Assembly (NCBI GenBank): GCA_964475595.1
Contig: CAYYXG010000006.1
Span: forward strand, 61,764-125,763
DNA length: 64,000 bases
Reading direction: 5' to 3'
Origin: RGEC01 sp964475595
Lineage (GTDB): Bacteria; Bacteroidota; Bacteroidia; NS11-12g; UBA955
Below the pieces are notes generated by a model, which was not told where the DNA came from, made no database searches, and saw only the letters and a program-made list of their open reading frames with translations. Of this stretch, positions 46,346 through 55,805 are shown one piece after another. The translations under genes and the position numbers were made by a program. Each line of letters opens with the position of its first letter. Position 1 is the stretch's first letter.

Positions 46346-48125
46346 AACATTTTCAGTCATATTATTATTCCTCTGCAGTTTTGGATTAAAAGCTCAAACT
46401 GCAAGATCGGTATGGCCTGAAAACCGATATACCCCCTACCCTTTTCTACACACCGAATTCAACAGTTTGCAATTTTATGACCGGTCAAGGGCTGAACCAT
46501 TTTTCAAAAAGCTCAATAACGCAGCCAATGAACGTGTAAATATCCTCTACATTGGAGATTCGCATGTGCAGGCAGATGATTTTACAGGCGAACTTCGCGC
46601 CCGTTTTCAACTCGCCTATGGTAATGCCGGCAGAGGGATGGTTTTTCCCTATTCTACCGCCAGAACCCATGCTGCTGTGGATTATATAACCTCACATACC
46701 GGAAGATGGCTCAATGCCAAAAATATAGAAGCGAATCCTCAATTCCCCATTGGGGTTAGCGGGATAACCTCACGAACCCTTGATAGCAATGCCACTTTCA
46801 AGTTAAGTTTTAAAGGAACGGTTCAGCCCGAGCATACCCGTTTAAAGATTTTCTTAAAGCGAGATATTCAAAGTTATGATTTCAGTATTCGTTCGGGCGG
46901 CAGCCAGGTATTTGTGGATGTTTTCGAGCCCCAATCAACGGATACTGCCCAAATATTGGTGGTGGATTTGCCTTCGGTAGGCAGCGACTTTACTTTTACA
47001 TTAAAAAAGACTGATACCTCACAGACCCTATTTGAAATTTATGGTATCAGCATTGAAAATCCAGGGGCAACCGGATTGCTTTTTCACAGCGTAGGCATAA
47101 ACGGAGCGGGACACTATTCCTTGTTGCGTCAAAATCTGATGGAAATGCAGCTGGGTTTGCTAAAGCCGGATGCCATTGTGATTGATCTTGGGGCCAATGA
47201 TTTTTATCGCGGAAAAATAGATAAAACCATTTTTTCAGCGAATCTGTTAAAAATCATAAATGTAATACGGGGTGCTGTTCCCGATGCAGCCATTATACTG
47301 GGATGTTCTCAGGATATTTACCGCGGTGGATACAGCTTGTCGGATTGCCTGGTTTTTTCAGACATTATCCGTGAGTTTTCAAAACAGCACCATTGTCTTT
47401 TTTATGATTGGTACTGGGTATCGGGTGGTCGATATTCCATGATGCGCTGGAGCCAGAGTGGATTGGCCAAATGGGACATGGTGCACCTTACCCACAGCGG
47501 ATATGTGCTCAAAGGTCAATTAATGGCTGAAAGCTATGAAAGAACAGCCAATTGGCTAAAACAAAATGATACGGGTAAAATCTTGGTTTACGATATAGAT
47601 TCATTAAGGGCTCCTCTCATTGATACTTCCCGAACTGCTGCCACACAGACCCAAATTCGTTACCAATGGGTTTATCATCGGGTATTGAGGGGACAAACCA
47701 TTTGGTCCGTTGCTGCGGCCTATGGGGTGAGTGCCTATCAGATTAAAAGCTGGAATCGATTAAGGAGCAACTACCTATGGATAGGCCAAGTATTAAAAAT
47801 ATACGCACCCATTAAAGTACAGGTTCCGGTAAAACCAACAATCCCCAATGTAACCAATCCTGTAGACTCTTCTGAAATAACGGGTCCGGATACCATCTTG
47901 AAAGTTGCTCCTAAGCCGGTCATACAACCAGCACCAAAACCAAAACCGAATCCCAGGCCACCATTGCCTCCACCGGCACCTAAGGCCATTTATCACAAAG
48001 TAAAATCAGGAGAAACATTGTTTTCCATATCCAAAAAATACGGCAGCAGCACTTCGGCCATCATGAAACTCAACCGCATGAAAAACCATCATATCAGGGC
48101 CGGTCAAACTATTCGTGTTAAGTAA
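46341..48125 (+). CDS. Secreted SGNH hydrolase with two LysM domains; probable ATT start
   Basis: 594 residues if it begins at ATT 46341. The first in-frame ATG is at 46467, inside the mature domain. Upstream of it the frame encodes KTFSVILLFLCSFGLKAQ, a perfect signal peptide, and the only codon before a TGA stop that could start it is ATT at 46341. This ATT overlaps the previous stop (ATTAA), like the other coupled starts here. The SGNH domain has YIGDSHVQADD, DLGANDFYRG and DMVHLTHSGY (Ser, Asn, Asp/His all present). Two LysM domains follow (HRVLRGQTIWSVAAAYGVS; HKVKSGETLFSISKKYGSS) around a proline-rich linker. It should act at peptidoglycan. Confidence 0.78.
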   Translation: MKTFSVILLFLCSFGLKAQTARSVWPENRYTPYPFLHTEFNSLQFYDRSRAEPFFKKLNNAANERVNILYIGDSHVQADDFTGELRARFQLAYGNAGRGMVFPYSTARTHAAVDYITSHTGRWLNAKNIEANPQFPIGVSGITSRTLDSNATFKLSFKGTVQPEHTRLKIFLKRDIQSYDFSIRSGGSQVFVDVFEPQSTDTAQILVVDLPSVGSDFTFTLKKTDTSQTLFEIYGISIENPGATGLLFHSVGINGAGHYSLLRQNLMEMQLGLLKPDAIVIDLGANDFYRGKIDKTIFSANLLKIINVIRGAVPDAAIILGCSQDIYRGGYSLSDCLVFSDIIREFSKQHHCLFYDWYWVSGGRYSMMRWSQSGLAKWDMVHLTHSGYVLKGQLMAESYERTANWLKQNDTGKILVYDIDSLRAPLIDTSRTAATQTQIRYQWVYHRVLRGQTIWSVAAAYGVSAYQIKSWNRLRSNYLWIGQVLKIYAPIKVQVPVKPTIPNVTNPVDSSEITGPDTILKVAPKPVIQPAPKPKPNPRPPLPPPAPKAIYHKVKSGETLFSISKKYGSSTSAIMKLNRMKNHHIRAGQTIRVK

Positions 48126-49531
48126 TGGCATTTAACTCTTCTCATTTCATCATGGTTTTTCTGGCATTTTATTGCCTGTATGTTGCCATGGCCGGAAAAC
48201 CCACCCTCAGAATTGGATTGTTATTCGCATTTAACAGCTTTTTTTATTATGGACTTAGCGGAACGGGATTATTGATATTATTGATGTTGAGCGTAGTAGA
48301 TTTTACGCTGGCAAAAGGAATAAATACAGCTCGAAGCGATGGGCGAAAACGATTACTGCTATGGATAAGCATTGTATTCAATGTATGGCTGATACTTTCC
48401 TTCAGACATTTGGCACAATGGTTTGGTTTGGGTGAGCTACCTTTTTGGCCTGCAACCATAGGAGTTTCATTTTATGTTTTTCGATCTCTGGGATATGTGC
48501 TGGACATCTACCATGAAAATATTGAAACAGCCGAAACCAACTGGGTGCGTTACTTCACCTATTTAAGCTTCTTTCCCCTGATTTTGCAGGGCCCCATATC
48601 ACCGGCAAGAGATTTTTTACCTGAATTGCACAAAGGATTTAATGCCAAAGCGGTGCCATCGGGTCAGGCCTATTTCTTTTTAATATCCGGAATTATTAAG
48701 AAATATGCGTTGGCTGCCTTTTTAACAGCCAATTTTACAGAGCGGGTATTTGGCAATCCCCATCTTTTTACCGGTATGGAAAATCTTTTTGCTGCCATTG
48801 GTCAGGCGCTTGTGGTATTTCTTGATTTCAGCGGATACACAGACCTAATGCTGGGCATGGGATTACTGCTGGGTTTCAAACTATCGGACAATTTCAATTT
48901 TCCCTATGTAGCGGCCAACATCACGGAATACTGGCGCAGGTGGCACATGAGTCTTAGCAAATGGCTGAATGAATACCTGTTTTTTCCGCTTTCATTTACC
49001 CTGAGAGGATGGAAAAAATGGGGCACAGTGCTGGCAGTATTGATTACCTTCATTGTCAGTGGATTCTGGCATGGAACTTCTGTTAATTACACCTTCTGGG
49101 GAGCATTACACGGCATAGCACTTTCGTGGGATATTGCTTCATCGGGTATACGCGATAAAATAAAAAAGGGAATACCATTATGGATTTACAAGCCTCTATC
49201 CATTTTATTAACCTTTTTATTCCTAGCCCTCAGCGGTATTTATTTCCGTTTGGAGAACATGGAAACAGCGACAGGCATGGTTAACCACATATTCACAGAC
49301 CTAGACTGGTCTGTTTTTGGAAACTGGATGCGAGATTTTGGCGGTGTTTTCGCGGTGATGCTGGGCTTGCTGATATGGCAATGGACCGGGGAAAAATTTT
49401 ATAATAAGCTGCAGGAAGCATTCATTCGCTCAGGTTGGTTTTTGCATGCAATGTTGTTGGTCATTGCCATTTTCCTGGCTTATCAAATTTCCGGCATGGA
49501 ACCCATCCCTTTTATTTACCAAAAATTCTGA
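48125..49531 (+). CDS. MBOAT O-acyltransferase with C-terminal acyl-shuttle motif (DltB-like)
   Basis: A 468-residue polytopic membrane protein of the MBOAT family (AlgI/DltB). The catalytic histidine lies in FIVSGFWHGTSVNYTFWGAL; YWRRWHMSLSKWLNEYLFFP is another family mark. The last six residues are FIYQKF, matching FxYxxF, the extracytoplasmic hexapeptide whose tyrosine carries the acyl group in DltX and in MBOATs that have it fused. It should take the acyl group from the carrier protein across the membrane onto Tyr465. The start overlaps the previous stop by 1 nt (TAATG). The end abuts a convergent gene with no spacer. Confidence 0.9.
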   Translation: MAFNSSHFIMVFLAFYCLYVAMAGKPTLRIGLLFAFNSFFYYGLSGTGLLILLMLSVVDFTLAKGINTARSDGRKRLLLWISIVFNVWLILSFRHLAQWFGLGELPFWPATIGVSFYVFRSLGYVLDIYHENIETAETNWVRYFTYLSFFPLILQGPISPARDFLPELHKGFNAKAVPSGQAYFFLISGIIKKYALAAFLTANFTERVFGNPHLFTGMENLFAAIGQALVVFLDFSGYTDLMLGMGLLLGFKLSDNFNFPYVAANITEYWRRWHMSLSKWLNEYLFFPLSFTLRGWKKWGTVLAVLITFIVSGFWHGTSVNYTFWGALHGIALSWDIASSGIRDKIKKGIPLWIYKPLSILLTFLFLALSGIYFRLENMETATGMVNHIFTDLDWSVFGNWMRDFGGVFAVMLGLLIWQWTGEKFYNKLQEAFIRSGWFLHAMLLVIAIFLAYQISGMEPIPFIYQKF

Positions 49532-50296
49532 TCACAGTTTTCCGGTAATGGCGTAGGCTATGTAGCCCACCCATTCTTTTATAATGGCATCGAATCTGTA
49601 AAGTGCTTCACTGCTTGGGATGAAGAAATCAGGCAGAAAGTAACCTCGGCCGTAGTCGCTAATGAAATGAACCGGATACGGTTGCACCTCCAAGCCCGCT
49701 TTAACAAATGTGCCCTTAGCGCGGCGCATGTGAAAGGATGAAGTGACCAGTAATACAGGTCCGCTTATTTTATTATCTTTCAATATCTTAGCGGTATTTA
49801 GCGCATTTTCATGGGTGTTTCTGGACTTACTTTCTTTGATAATCACCGAATCGGGTACCCCATAATCTTTTAGAATGGGTAACACGTAGTCTGCCTCAGG
49901 CTTGGTGCGCCCGGTAAGTGAGGCAGAACCTCCGGAAAGGATAATCCGCTTAATTTTATTTTGTCTGTATAAATTTACAACGGAATACAGTCGGTCTGCG
50001 GCATCACTCATCTGAACCCGGTTTCTGTGCGAATCCCATTCAGCATATCCCCCCAAAATGATGGCGGTTTCCGGAATTGCTGCATGGGTATTAGGCTCAA
50101 TTTCCCACGCACGGGTAATTTCATTGACCAATACCTTATTAGAAGTAACAAACAGAATAATTACAGCGCCAAGAATCAATCTGCGACGGCGTTCCTGCTT
50201 CTTGGTAAAATAACTCCAAATCAGCAATCCCACACTCCAGCAGAGTGGACGAATCAAGACAATCAGAATTTTTGAAAGCAGAAAAAACATTTTCAA
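49532..50296 (-). CDS. YdcF/ElyC-family membrane protein (DUF218)
   Basis: A 254-residue protein with one or two N-terminal transmembrane helices (about 3-27 and 40-52) and a periplasmic DUF218 domain: AIILGGYAEWDS, ADRLYSVVNLYRQNKIKRII, SGGSAS, ESKSRNTHENALNTAKIL and VTSSFHMRRA. ElyC and SanA of this family affect envelope integrity and peptidoglycan or common-antigen metabolism in E. coli; the activity here is unknown. It converges with the MBOAT gene with zero spacer. Confidence 0.85.
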   Translation of the reverse strand: MKMFFLLSKILIVLIRPLCWSVGLLIWSYFTKKQERRRRLILGAVIILFVTSNKVLVNEITRAWEIEPNTHAAIPETAIILGGYAEWDSHRNRVQMSDAADRLYSVVNLYRQNKIKRIILSGGSASLTGRTKPEADYVLPILKDYGVPDSVIIKESKSRNTHENALNTAKILKDNKISGPVLLVTSSFHMRRAKGTFVKAGLEVQPYPVHFISDYGRGYFLPDFFIPSSEALYRFDAIIKEWVGYIAYAITGKL

Positions 50297-50330
50297 TTAC
50301 AATATACGAATTTTTTTTGTCAATTCCAAA

Positions 50331-51626
50331 TTAATCAGTAGCCAATATTCGCTGCAAGCTATGATAATATTGCAGGGACTTAATCTGCGATGCCATCAGG
50401 TTGGCATAGGCAGTTTGGTATTGAAAGTGCGCCTGTGACAGTTCAACACGGTTGTATTTACCCAATAAATAAGCGTCGTTTGAAATTTGCAATACTTTTT
50501 TATACTGTTCAACTGCCTGTTTTTGCAGAGTTACCGATTGCTGAGCATTTCTCCATTTTTTCACCCCCACAAAAACCTCATTTTTAAGTTCCATCATGGC
50601 TTTTTTATAGGCAATTTCTGCCATCGCCGTCCTAAATGCAGCTATTTGAATTTCCTTCCTAACCACTCCCCCGTTAAAAATATTGTAATTCAGATTAATA
50701 CCAATGTTGGCGGCTGTGGTTTGGTTGTTAAGCAAAAGTCCCACATCAGAGCGGCTGTTTAGCAGACTGGTATTTAGCTGCATGCTCAATGTCGGCAGCA
50801 TTTCAGACTTAGACAGGCGTTGATTTTGTTTCATGGTTTCCCATTCGGCCTTTCGCAATCTCAATTCGCTGCTTGATTGCAGCAAAGCTGCTTCTGAAGT
50901 ATCCGGCAGGGGTAATTCCACCTCAATTTCTTTGACGGATGGGCTATATTGTTGATCCGCCGGTTCAAACATCAGTAAATTGAGACTGGCTGCTGCTTCT
51001 ATACAAGCCGCCTGACGGTTAATGGTTTGCGAATTTTGCATAGCTTCATCGGCTTTTGCCTGTAAAACATCTGCTTCGGTTGCTTTTCCATTTTGGTAGA
51101 GCAGCTCAGCTTGTTGGGTTTTAACATGAAAAAACGAATCCATACCCTTCATTTGCTCAAACCACTGTAATTCGTTCACCCAGTTGTAATAGGCATTCAG
51201 CACCTGCTCTCTGAGCATTTTTTTTCTAACACCTAACAATTCAACGGCGGCTATTTCCTCCCACTGTAGTGCTTTCTTGCGTGATTGCACGCCCATTCCA
51301 TCAAACAACATCTGTGTGGCCTGTAAATTTCCGTTGAGTGAGGAACTGCCGGCACCTTTTCTGGAAATTTCACTACCGTTGTTGAAGGTGAGGTTGGCAT
51401 TTTGGGTAGCGGTATTCCAGCCACTGATAATGGCGATTTGTGGCAATGCCCCCGCCCTACCCAGACTGTTGTTTAATGCGGCAATGCGCTTCAATTTTTC
51501 AGCCGTTTGCAAATCAGGGTGATTTTTAATGGCTTTTTCCACCGCCTGCTCCGGGGTTAATTTCTGAGCCAACAATGGATTCAGACAACCTACAATACAG
51601 AGCAATATCACATACAATGCCTTCAT
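50331..51626 (-). CDS. TolC-family outer-membrane efflux protein
   Basis: A 431-residue TolC homologue: signal peptide MKALYVILLCIVGCLNPLLA, then two OEP repeats with long helices (about 30-220 and 240-430). It forms the outer-membrane channel of the tripartite pump encoded by the two genes upstream. I place the start at 51626, where the ATG overlaps the RND stop by 1 nt (TAATG); seven codons further upstream are open but would lie before the signal peptide. Confidence 0.9.
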   Translation of the reverse strand: MKALYVILLCIVGCLNPLLAQKLTPEQAVEKAIKNHPDLQTAEKLKRIAALNNSLGRAGALPQIAIISGWNTATQNANLTFNNGSEISRKGAGSSSLNGNLQATQMLFDGMGVQSRKKALQWEEIAAVELLGVRKKMLREQVLNAYYNWVNELQWFEQMKGMDSFFHVKTQQAELLYQNGKATEADVLQAKADEAMQNSQTINRQAACIEAAASLNLLMFEPADQQYSPSVKEIEVELPLPDTSEAALLQSSSELRLRKAEWETMKQNQRLSKSEMLPTLSMQLNTSLLNSRSDVGLLLNNQTTAANIGINLNYNIFNGGVVRKEIQIAAFRTAMAEIAYKKAMMELKNEVFVGVKKWRNAQQSVTLQKQAVEQYKKVLQISNDAYLLGKYNRVELSQAHFQYQTAYANLMASQIKSLQYYHSLQRILATD

Positions 51627-54600
51627 TATTTCTTTCTTGAAAGCCATAAATACATGGTTGGAATTACAATCAGTGTAAACAACAGCGAAATCAGAAGACC
51701 GCCCATCACTACAATGCCCATTCCTTGCCTGCTGGCGGCACCGGAGCCAAAAGCTATCGCAATGGGTAGCGCACCGAATATCGTTGCAATGGTGGTCATT
51801 AAAATAGGTCTTAGGCGCATTTCTGAGGCCTGCAGTATGGCATCGAGTTTACTTTTTCCGTTTTCGCGCAGTTGATTGGCAAATTCAACAATCAAAATCC
51901 CATTTTTAGTCACTAGACCAATGAGCATGATTATACCGATTTGCGAAAAGATATTTAAGGTTTGGTTAAAATACCACAGGGAAAATAAGGCACCGGCCAG
52001 GGCCAATGGAACAGTCAACATAATAATTAATGGGTCGGTCAGACTTTCAAACTGCGCGGCCAGCAACAAATAAATAAGCAGCAGTGACAGCAGAAAAACG
52101 AATGACAGATTATCATTGCTTTCCTCAAAATCTCTGGAACTTCCGGTTAGTACGGTCTTAAAACTGTTATCCAGATGCTTTTTTGCCAATGTGCGCATGG
52201 CCTTTATGCCGTCACCTACTGTTTTCCCCGGAGGCAAACCTGCAGAAACCGTAGCTGAAATAAAACGATTGTAGTGGTATCGCTGTGGCGGGGCACTCTC
52301 CTCAACCACTTTGACCAAAGTTCTCAACTGAATGGCGTTGCCATTTCTATTTTTCACATAGATACCCTGAAGATCGGCCGGCTCATCCCTATTGGCCCTG
52401 TCGAGTTGGCCAATAACCTGATATTGTCTTCCATTTTGGGTAAAATAGCCAAACCGCTGCGCGCTGAAAGCCAATTGAAGGGTCTGTGCAATTTCCTGCA
52501 TACTCACCCCGGCCATTGCGGCACGTTCACGGTCAATTTCCAGGTTAATTTCCGGCTTATTAAATTTTAAATTCACATCCACGGCCTGCAGATTAGGGTC
52601 TTTGGAAGCGTCTTCCATAAAACCCGGCAGTACCGATTTGAGTTTTTCAAAACTGGGTGCCTGAATCACAAATTGCACGGGTTGGCCGAAACCTGCCCCC
52701 CCTGTAGAAATAGTCTGGGGTTGAATTACAAAGGTTTTGGCAGCATTCATGCCCATGGCTTTCTTCTGTATATACTGAGCAATCTCGGCCTGGGTACGTT
52801 TGCGTTCCGACGCATCGATCAGTCTGATGCGGGCAAATCCTGTATTAACAGATCCCGAACCGGCAAACTGAGGTGAGGTAACGGTAAGGGCTACCGCCAA
52901 TTCTGGAACAGAATCATCCAGGAATTTTGCCAATTGCAACATATGCGCATCCGTATAATCATAGGAGGCACTTTCGGGGGCTGTAACTGATAACCGAAAC
53001 CAGTTGCGATCATCCATAGGCGCCAACTCTTTGGGGAGTGATTTGAAATAATATACCCCAGCGGCCAGCGAAATGGTTAAAATTCCCACCGCTATCCATT
53101 TTTTGTGCAACACACCGTTTAGCCAACTTCGGTATCCGCTGTTCAATCGCTCAAAAAATGGCTCCGTGGCTTCATAAAAACGACTACGCTTGTTGTTTTT
53201 CCTCACCAAATACGCATTAAGCATGGGTGTGAGGGTAAGCGATACGAATGCAGAAATTAAGACGGATGATGCAAGCACTACCCCAAACTCCCTAAAAAGA
53301 CGCCCTGTGAAGCCTTGAAGAAATATAACCGGAAGAAACACGGCGGCCAGCGTGAGTGAGGTGCTTACTACGGCAAAAATTATTTCACGAGTACCCTCAA
53401 TAGCCGCAGTAATGGGGTTCTCTCCTTTTTCAATGCGTTTGTAAATATTTTCTGTCACTACAATGCCGTCATCCACCACAAGACCGGTAGCCAGTACAAT
53501 GGCCAAAAGGGTAAGTACGTTGATGGAAAAACCAAAAAGATACATGATGAAAAAAGTGCCCACCAGCGACACTGGGATATCAATTAGCGGTCGTATGGCC
53601 ACGATTGCATCCCGGAAAAAGAGGTAAACTACCAATATAACCAAAACGAAGGCAATAAGTAAGGTTTCCGCTACTTCCTTCACGGACCTGCGCACGAATT
53701 CGGTGGTATCCAGCACCACATCCAGCGCTATATCAGCAGGCAATTCTTTTTTCAGATTTTCCAGCCGCTTATAGAACTCCGAAGCAATCGAAATTTGATT
53801 TGAACCCGGCTGAGGTACCACAGCAATGGCTACCATAGGCACCCCACTCTGCCTGAGAATGGTAGTTTCATTTTCAGGCCCAAGCTGAACCTCTGCCACA
53901 TCTTTGAGGTATACATTACCAGCTTCTGTGCTTTTCAGCAACATGTTTTCAAACTCCGTTACGGTTTCGAGGTTGGCCCGGGTATTTATGTTTAACTCCG
54001 TGGTATTGCCCTCAATTTTACCTGAGGGGAGATCTACATTCTGCTGTTGAAGTGCAGTCCGTACATCGGCAGGAGAAATACCGCGTGCTGCCATCAGGGC
54101 CGGTTTCAGCCAAAGGCGCATGGCGTAGCGTTTTTGACCCCAGATTTGCACCCCGCTGACTCCGGGAATCGTTTGTATGCGCTGTGCAATCACATTTTCG
54201 GCATAGTCGCTTAGGTTGGTTTGTTTACGATCGCTGCTGCGCACGGTCATACTGATAATGGCATCGCTGTTGGCATCTGCCTTGGAAACACTGGGAACCG
54301 CATCAATATCCTGCGGAAGCTGCCGCACTGCCTGAGAAACCTTATCGCGCACATCATTGGCGGCCCTTTCCATGTCCACGCTCAATTCGAATTCCAGGGT
54401 TATCACGGAGCTCCCCTGATTGCTGGCGGATGAAATGGTACGTATGCCTTCGATGTTGTTCAGGGCCTTTTCCAAGGGTTCGGTGATCTGGCTTTCCACC
54501 ACTTCGGCATTGGCACCTGTGTAACCGGTTCTTACCGTAATAATGGGGGGATCAATGGATGGAAACTCGCGTACTCCGAGGAATTTAAAACCAATGCCTC

Positions 54601-54673
54601 CAAACACCAATATGAGCAAAGACATGACCATGCTCAATACGGGGCGTTTCACGCTCAGTTCGGACAGATTCAT
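51626..54673 (-). CDS. RND-family multidrug efflux transporter (AcrB-like)
   Basis: A 1015-residue inner-membrane pump. Features of the HAE-1 group: MNLSELSVKRPVLSMVMSLL at the start, twelve transmembrane helices, GLVVDDGIVVTENIYKRIEK with the paired aspartates of the proton relay in TM4, TPMLNAYLVRKNN, and two large periplasmic loops. It exports drugs or other amphiphiles using the proton gradient. The substrate range cannot be read from sequence. The order MFP-RND-TolC with 1-4 nt overlaps indicates tight coupling. Confidence 0.95.
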   Translation of the reverse strand: MNLSELSVKRPVLSMVMSLLILVFGGIGFKFLGVREFPSIDPPIITVRTGYTGANAEVVESQITEPLEKALNNIEGIRTISSASNQGSSVITLEFELSVDMERAANDVRDKVSQAVRQLPQDIDAVPSVSKADANSDAIISMTVRSSDRKQTNLSDYAENVIAQRIQTIPGVSGVQIWGQKRYAMRLWLKPALMAARGISPADVRTALQQQNVDLPSGKIEGNTTELNINTRANLETVTEFENMLLKSTEAGNVYLKDVAEVQLGPENETTILRQSGVPMVAIAVVPQPGSNQISIASEFYKRLENLKKELPADIALDVVLDTTEFVRRSVKEVAETLLIAFVLVILVVYLFFRDAIVAIRPLIDIPVSLVGTFFIMYLFGFSINVLTLLAIVLATGLVVDDGIVVTENIYKRIEKGENPITAAIEGTREIIFAVVSTSLTLAAVFLPVIFLQGFTGRLFREFGVVLASSVLISAFVSLTLTPMLNAYLVRKNNKRSRFYEATEPFFERLNSGYRSWLNGVLHKKWIAVGILTISLAAGVYYFKSLPKELAPMDDRNWFRLSVTAPESASYDYTDAHMLQLAKFLDDSVPELAVALTVTSPQFAGSGSVNTGFARIRLIDASERKRTQAEIAQYIQKKAMGMNAAKTFVIQPQTISTGGAGFGQPVQFVIQAPSFEKLKSVLPGFMEDASKDPNLQAVDVNLKFNKPEINLEIDRERAAMAGVSMQEIAQTLQLAFSAQRFGYFTQNGRQYQVIGQLDRANRDEPADLQGIYVKNRNGNAIQLRTLVKVVEESAPPQRYHYNRFISATVSAGLPPGKTVGDGIKAMRTLAKKHLDNSFKTVLTGSSRDFEESNDNLSFVFLLSLLLIYLLLAAQFESLTDPLIIMLTVPLALAGALFSLWYFNQTLNIFSQIGIIMLIGLVTKNGILIVEFANQLRENGKSKLDAILQASEMRLRPILMTTIATIFGALPIAIAFGSGAASRQGMGIVVMGGLLISLLFTLIVIPTMYLWLSRKK

Positions 54674-55731
54674 GGTTTGGCTGACTTTTTAGGCGATATC
54701 TTCACCGCGACACCCGGCTTCACAAACATCAGTCCTCCTGTGATCAGGGAATCACCGGACTGCAAACCTGATAAAATCAAAATGCTGGAATCGTTTCTTG
54801 CCCCTGTGATTACGTCCCGCGGTTCTGCCTTTCCGCCTTTGATGATATACACCCTATTACCTTTCAACACCGGCACCAATGCTTCGGAAGGAATTCGTAC
54901 CGCAGCGGTAGCTGATTGTTTCTTAATTGTAACTGAAACAACATCGCCGGACTGAAATTCCGGAGATGATTTCAATCGTGCTCTCACCTCAACAGAACCT
55001 GCTATTGTATTGGCAGAAGGTTCTATGCTATAAATGCCGGCGACGCTTTGTTTGCCATCTGCAGCAATCACGGTCACCTCCATATTTTCTTTAAGCCCCT
55101 GCCTAAATGAGACGGGAACAAAGAATTTCACCTTAATAAATGAATGCTGATATAGGGTTGCTATCACCGTGGATGGCATCAACATGGCCCCAACACTGAT
55201 GGTGCGATTGCCCATTGTACCTGAAAATGGTGCTCTGATTTCGGTTTTTGCAATTTGCGCTTCATTGAGTTCTACATCGGCCTGCAAGGATTGCACGTTC
55301 AACTGCGAGGCATCATATACTTCACGAGCAATGGCCTTGGCCTCCCATAACTTTCGGTTTCTATCCAGCTCAATCCGGGCTTGTGCCAATTGCGCTTTTA
55401 ATTTTTTTTGCTGCGCCTGTAATTCTGAATCGCTGAGCTTAACAAGCAGCTGTCCTTTTGAAACGGGGGCCCCTTCCTGAAAATAAATGCCGATAACCTT
55501 ACCTGAAACTTCGGGTTGAAGCTGAACGGATTCTGCAGGCATTAAATAGCCGGTAACAGAGATTTCATCGCTGTATTCATTCTGGCTCACCGCAATGGCG
55601 GAAACCTTAACAACAGGATTTTTGGGCTTATTATCCCCGGCTTCTTTTTTTGGAGATAAAAACAACCATTTTCCCAATGCGAGCAACACCACTACAAGGA
55701 TGAATATATACCAGCTTCTGTGAATTTTCAT
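54670..55731 (-). CDS. Membrane fusion protein of the RND pump
   Basis: A 353-residue periplasmic adaptor: N-terminal membrane anchor (WYIFILVVVLLALGKWLFL), a lipoyl half-domain with GYLMPAESVQLQPEVSGKV, a helical hairpin (about 105-150), the second lipoyl half (KTEIRAPFSGTMGNRTISVG) and a beta-barrel. It links the RND pump to TolC. First gene of the efflux operon; a TAACTTTG box (55777-55770, minus strand) lies upstream. Confidence 0.92.
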   Translation of the reverse strand: MKIHRSWYIFILVVVLLALGKWLFLSPKKEAGDNKPKNPVVKVSAIAVSQNEYSDEISVTGYLMPAESVQLQPEVSGKVIGIYFQEGAPVSKGQLLVKLSDSELQAQQKKLKAQLAQARIELDRNRKLWEAKAIAREVYDASQLNVQSLQADVELNEAQIAKTEIRAPFSGTMGNRTISVGAMLMPSTVIATLYQHSFIKVKFFVPVSFRQGLKENMEVTVIAADGKQSVAGIYSIEPSANTIAGSVEVRARLKSSPEFQSGDVVSVTIKKQSATAAVRIPSEALVPVLKGNRVYIIKGGKAEPRDVITGARNDSSILILSGLQSGDSLITGGLMFVKPGVAVKISPKKSAKP

Positions 55732-55742
55732 AGGTAATAAAT

Positions 55743-55768
55743 AACCCCAACCTAAATGGGTTGGGGTT
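55743..55768 (-). terminator. Perfect 10-bp hairpin between the lipoprotein gene and the efflux operon
   Basis: AACCCCAACC / GGTTGGGGTT with a 6-nt loop. It lies after the lipoprotein stop and is followed by ATTTATT, a short T-rich run, so it probably ends that gene's transcript. It could also sit in the efflux mRNA leader, because a TAACTTTG box ends just before it. Confidence 0.5.
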
Positions 55769-55805
55769 TCAAAGTTACGTATTATTTACGGGGGATTATT
55801 TCCGA

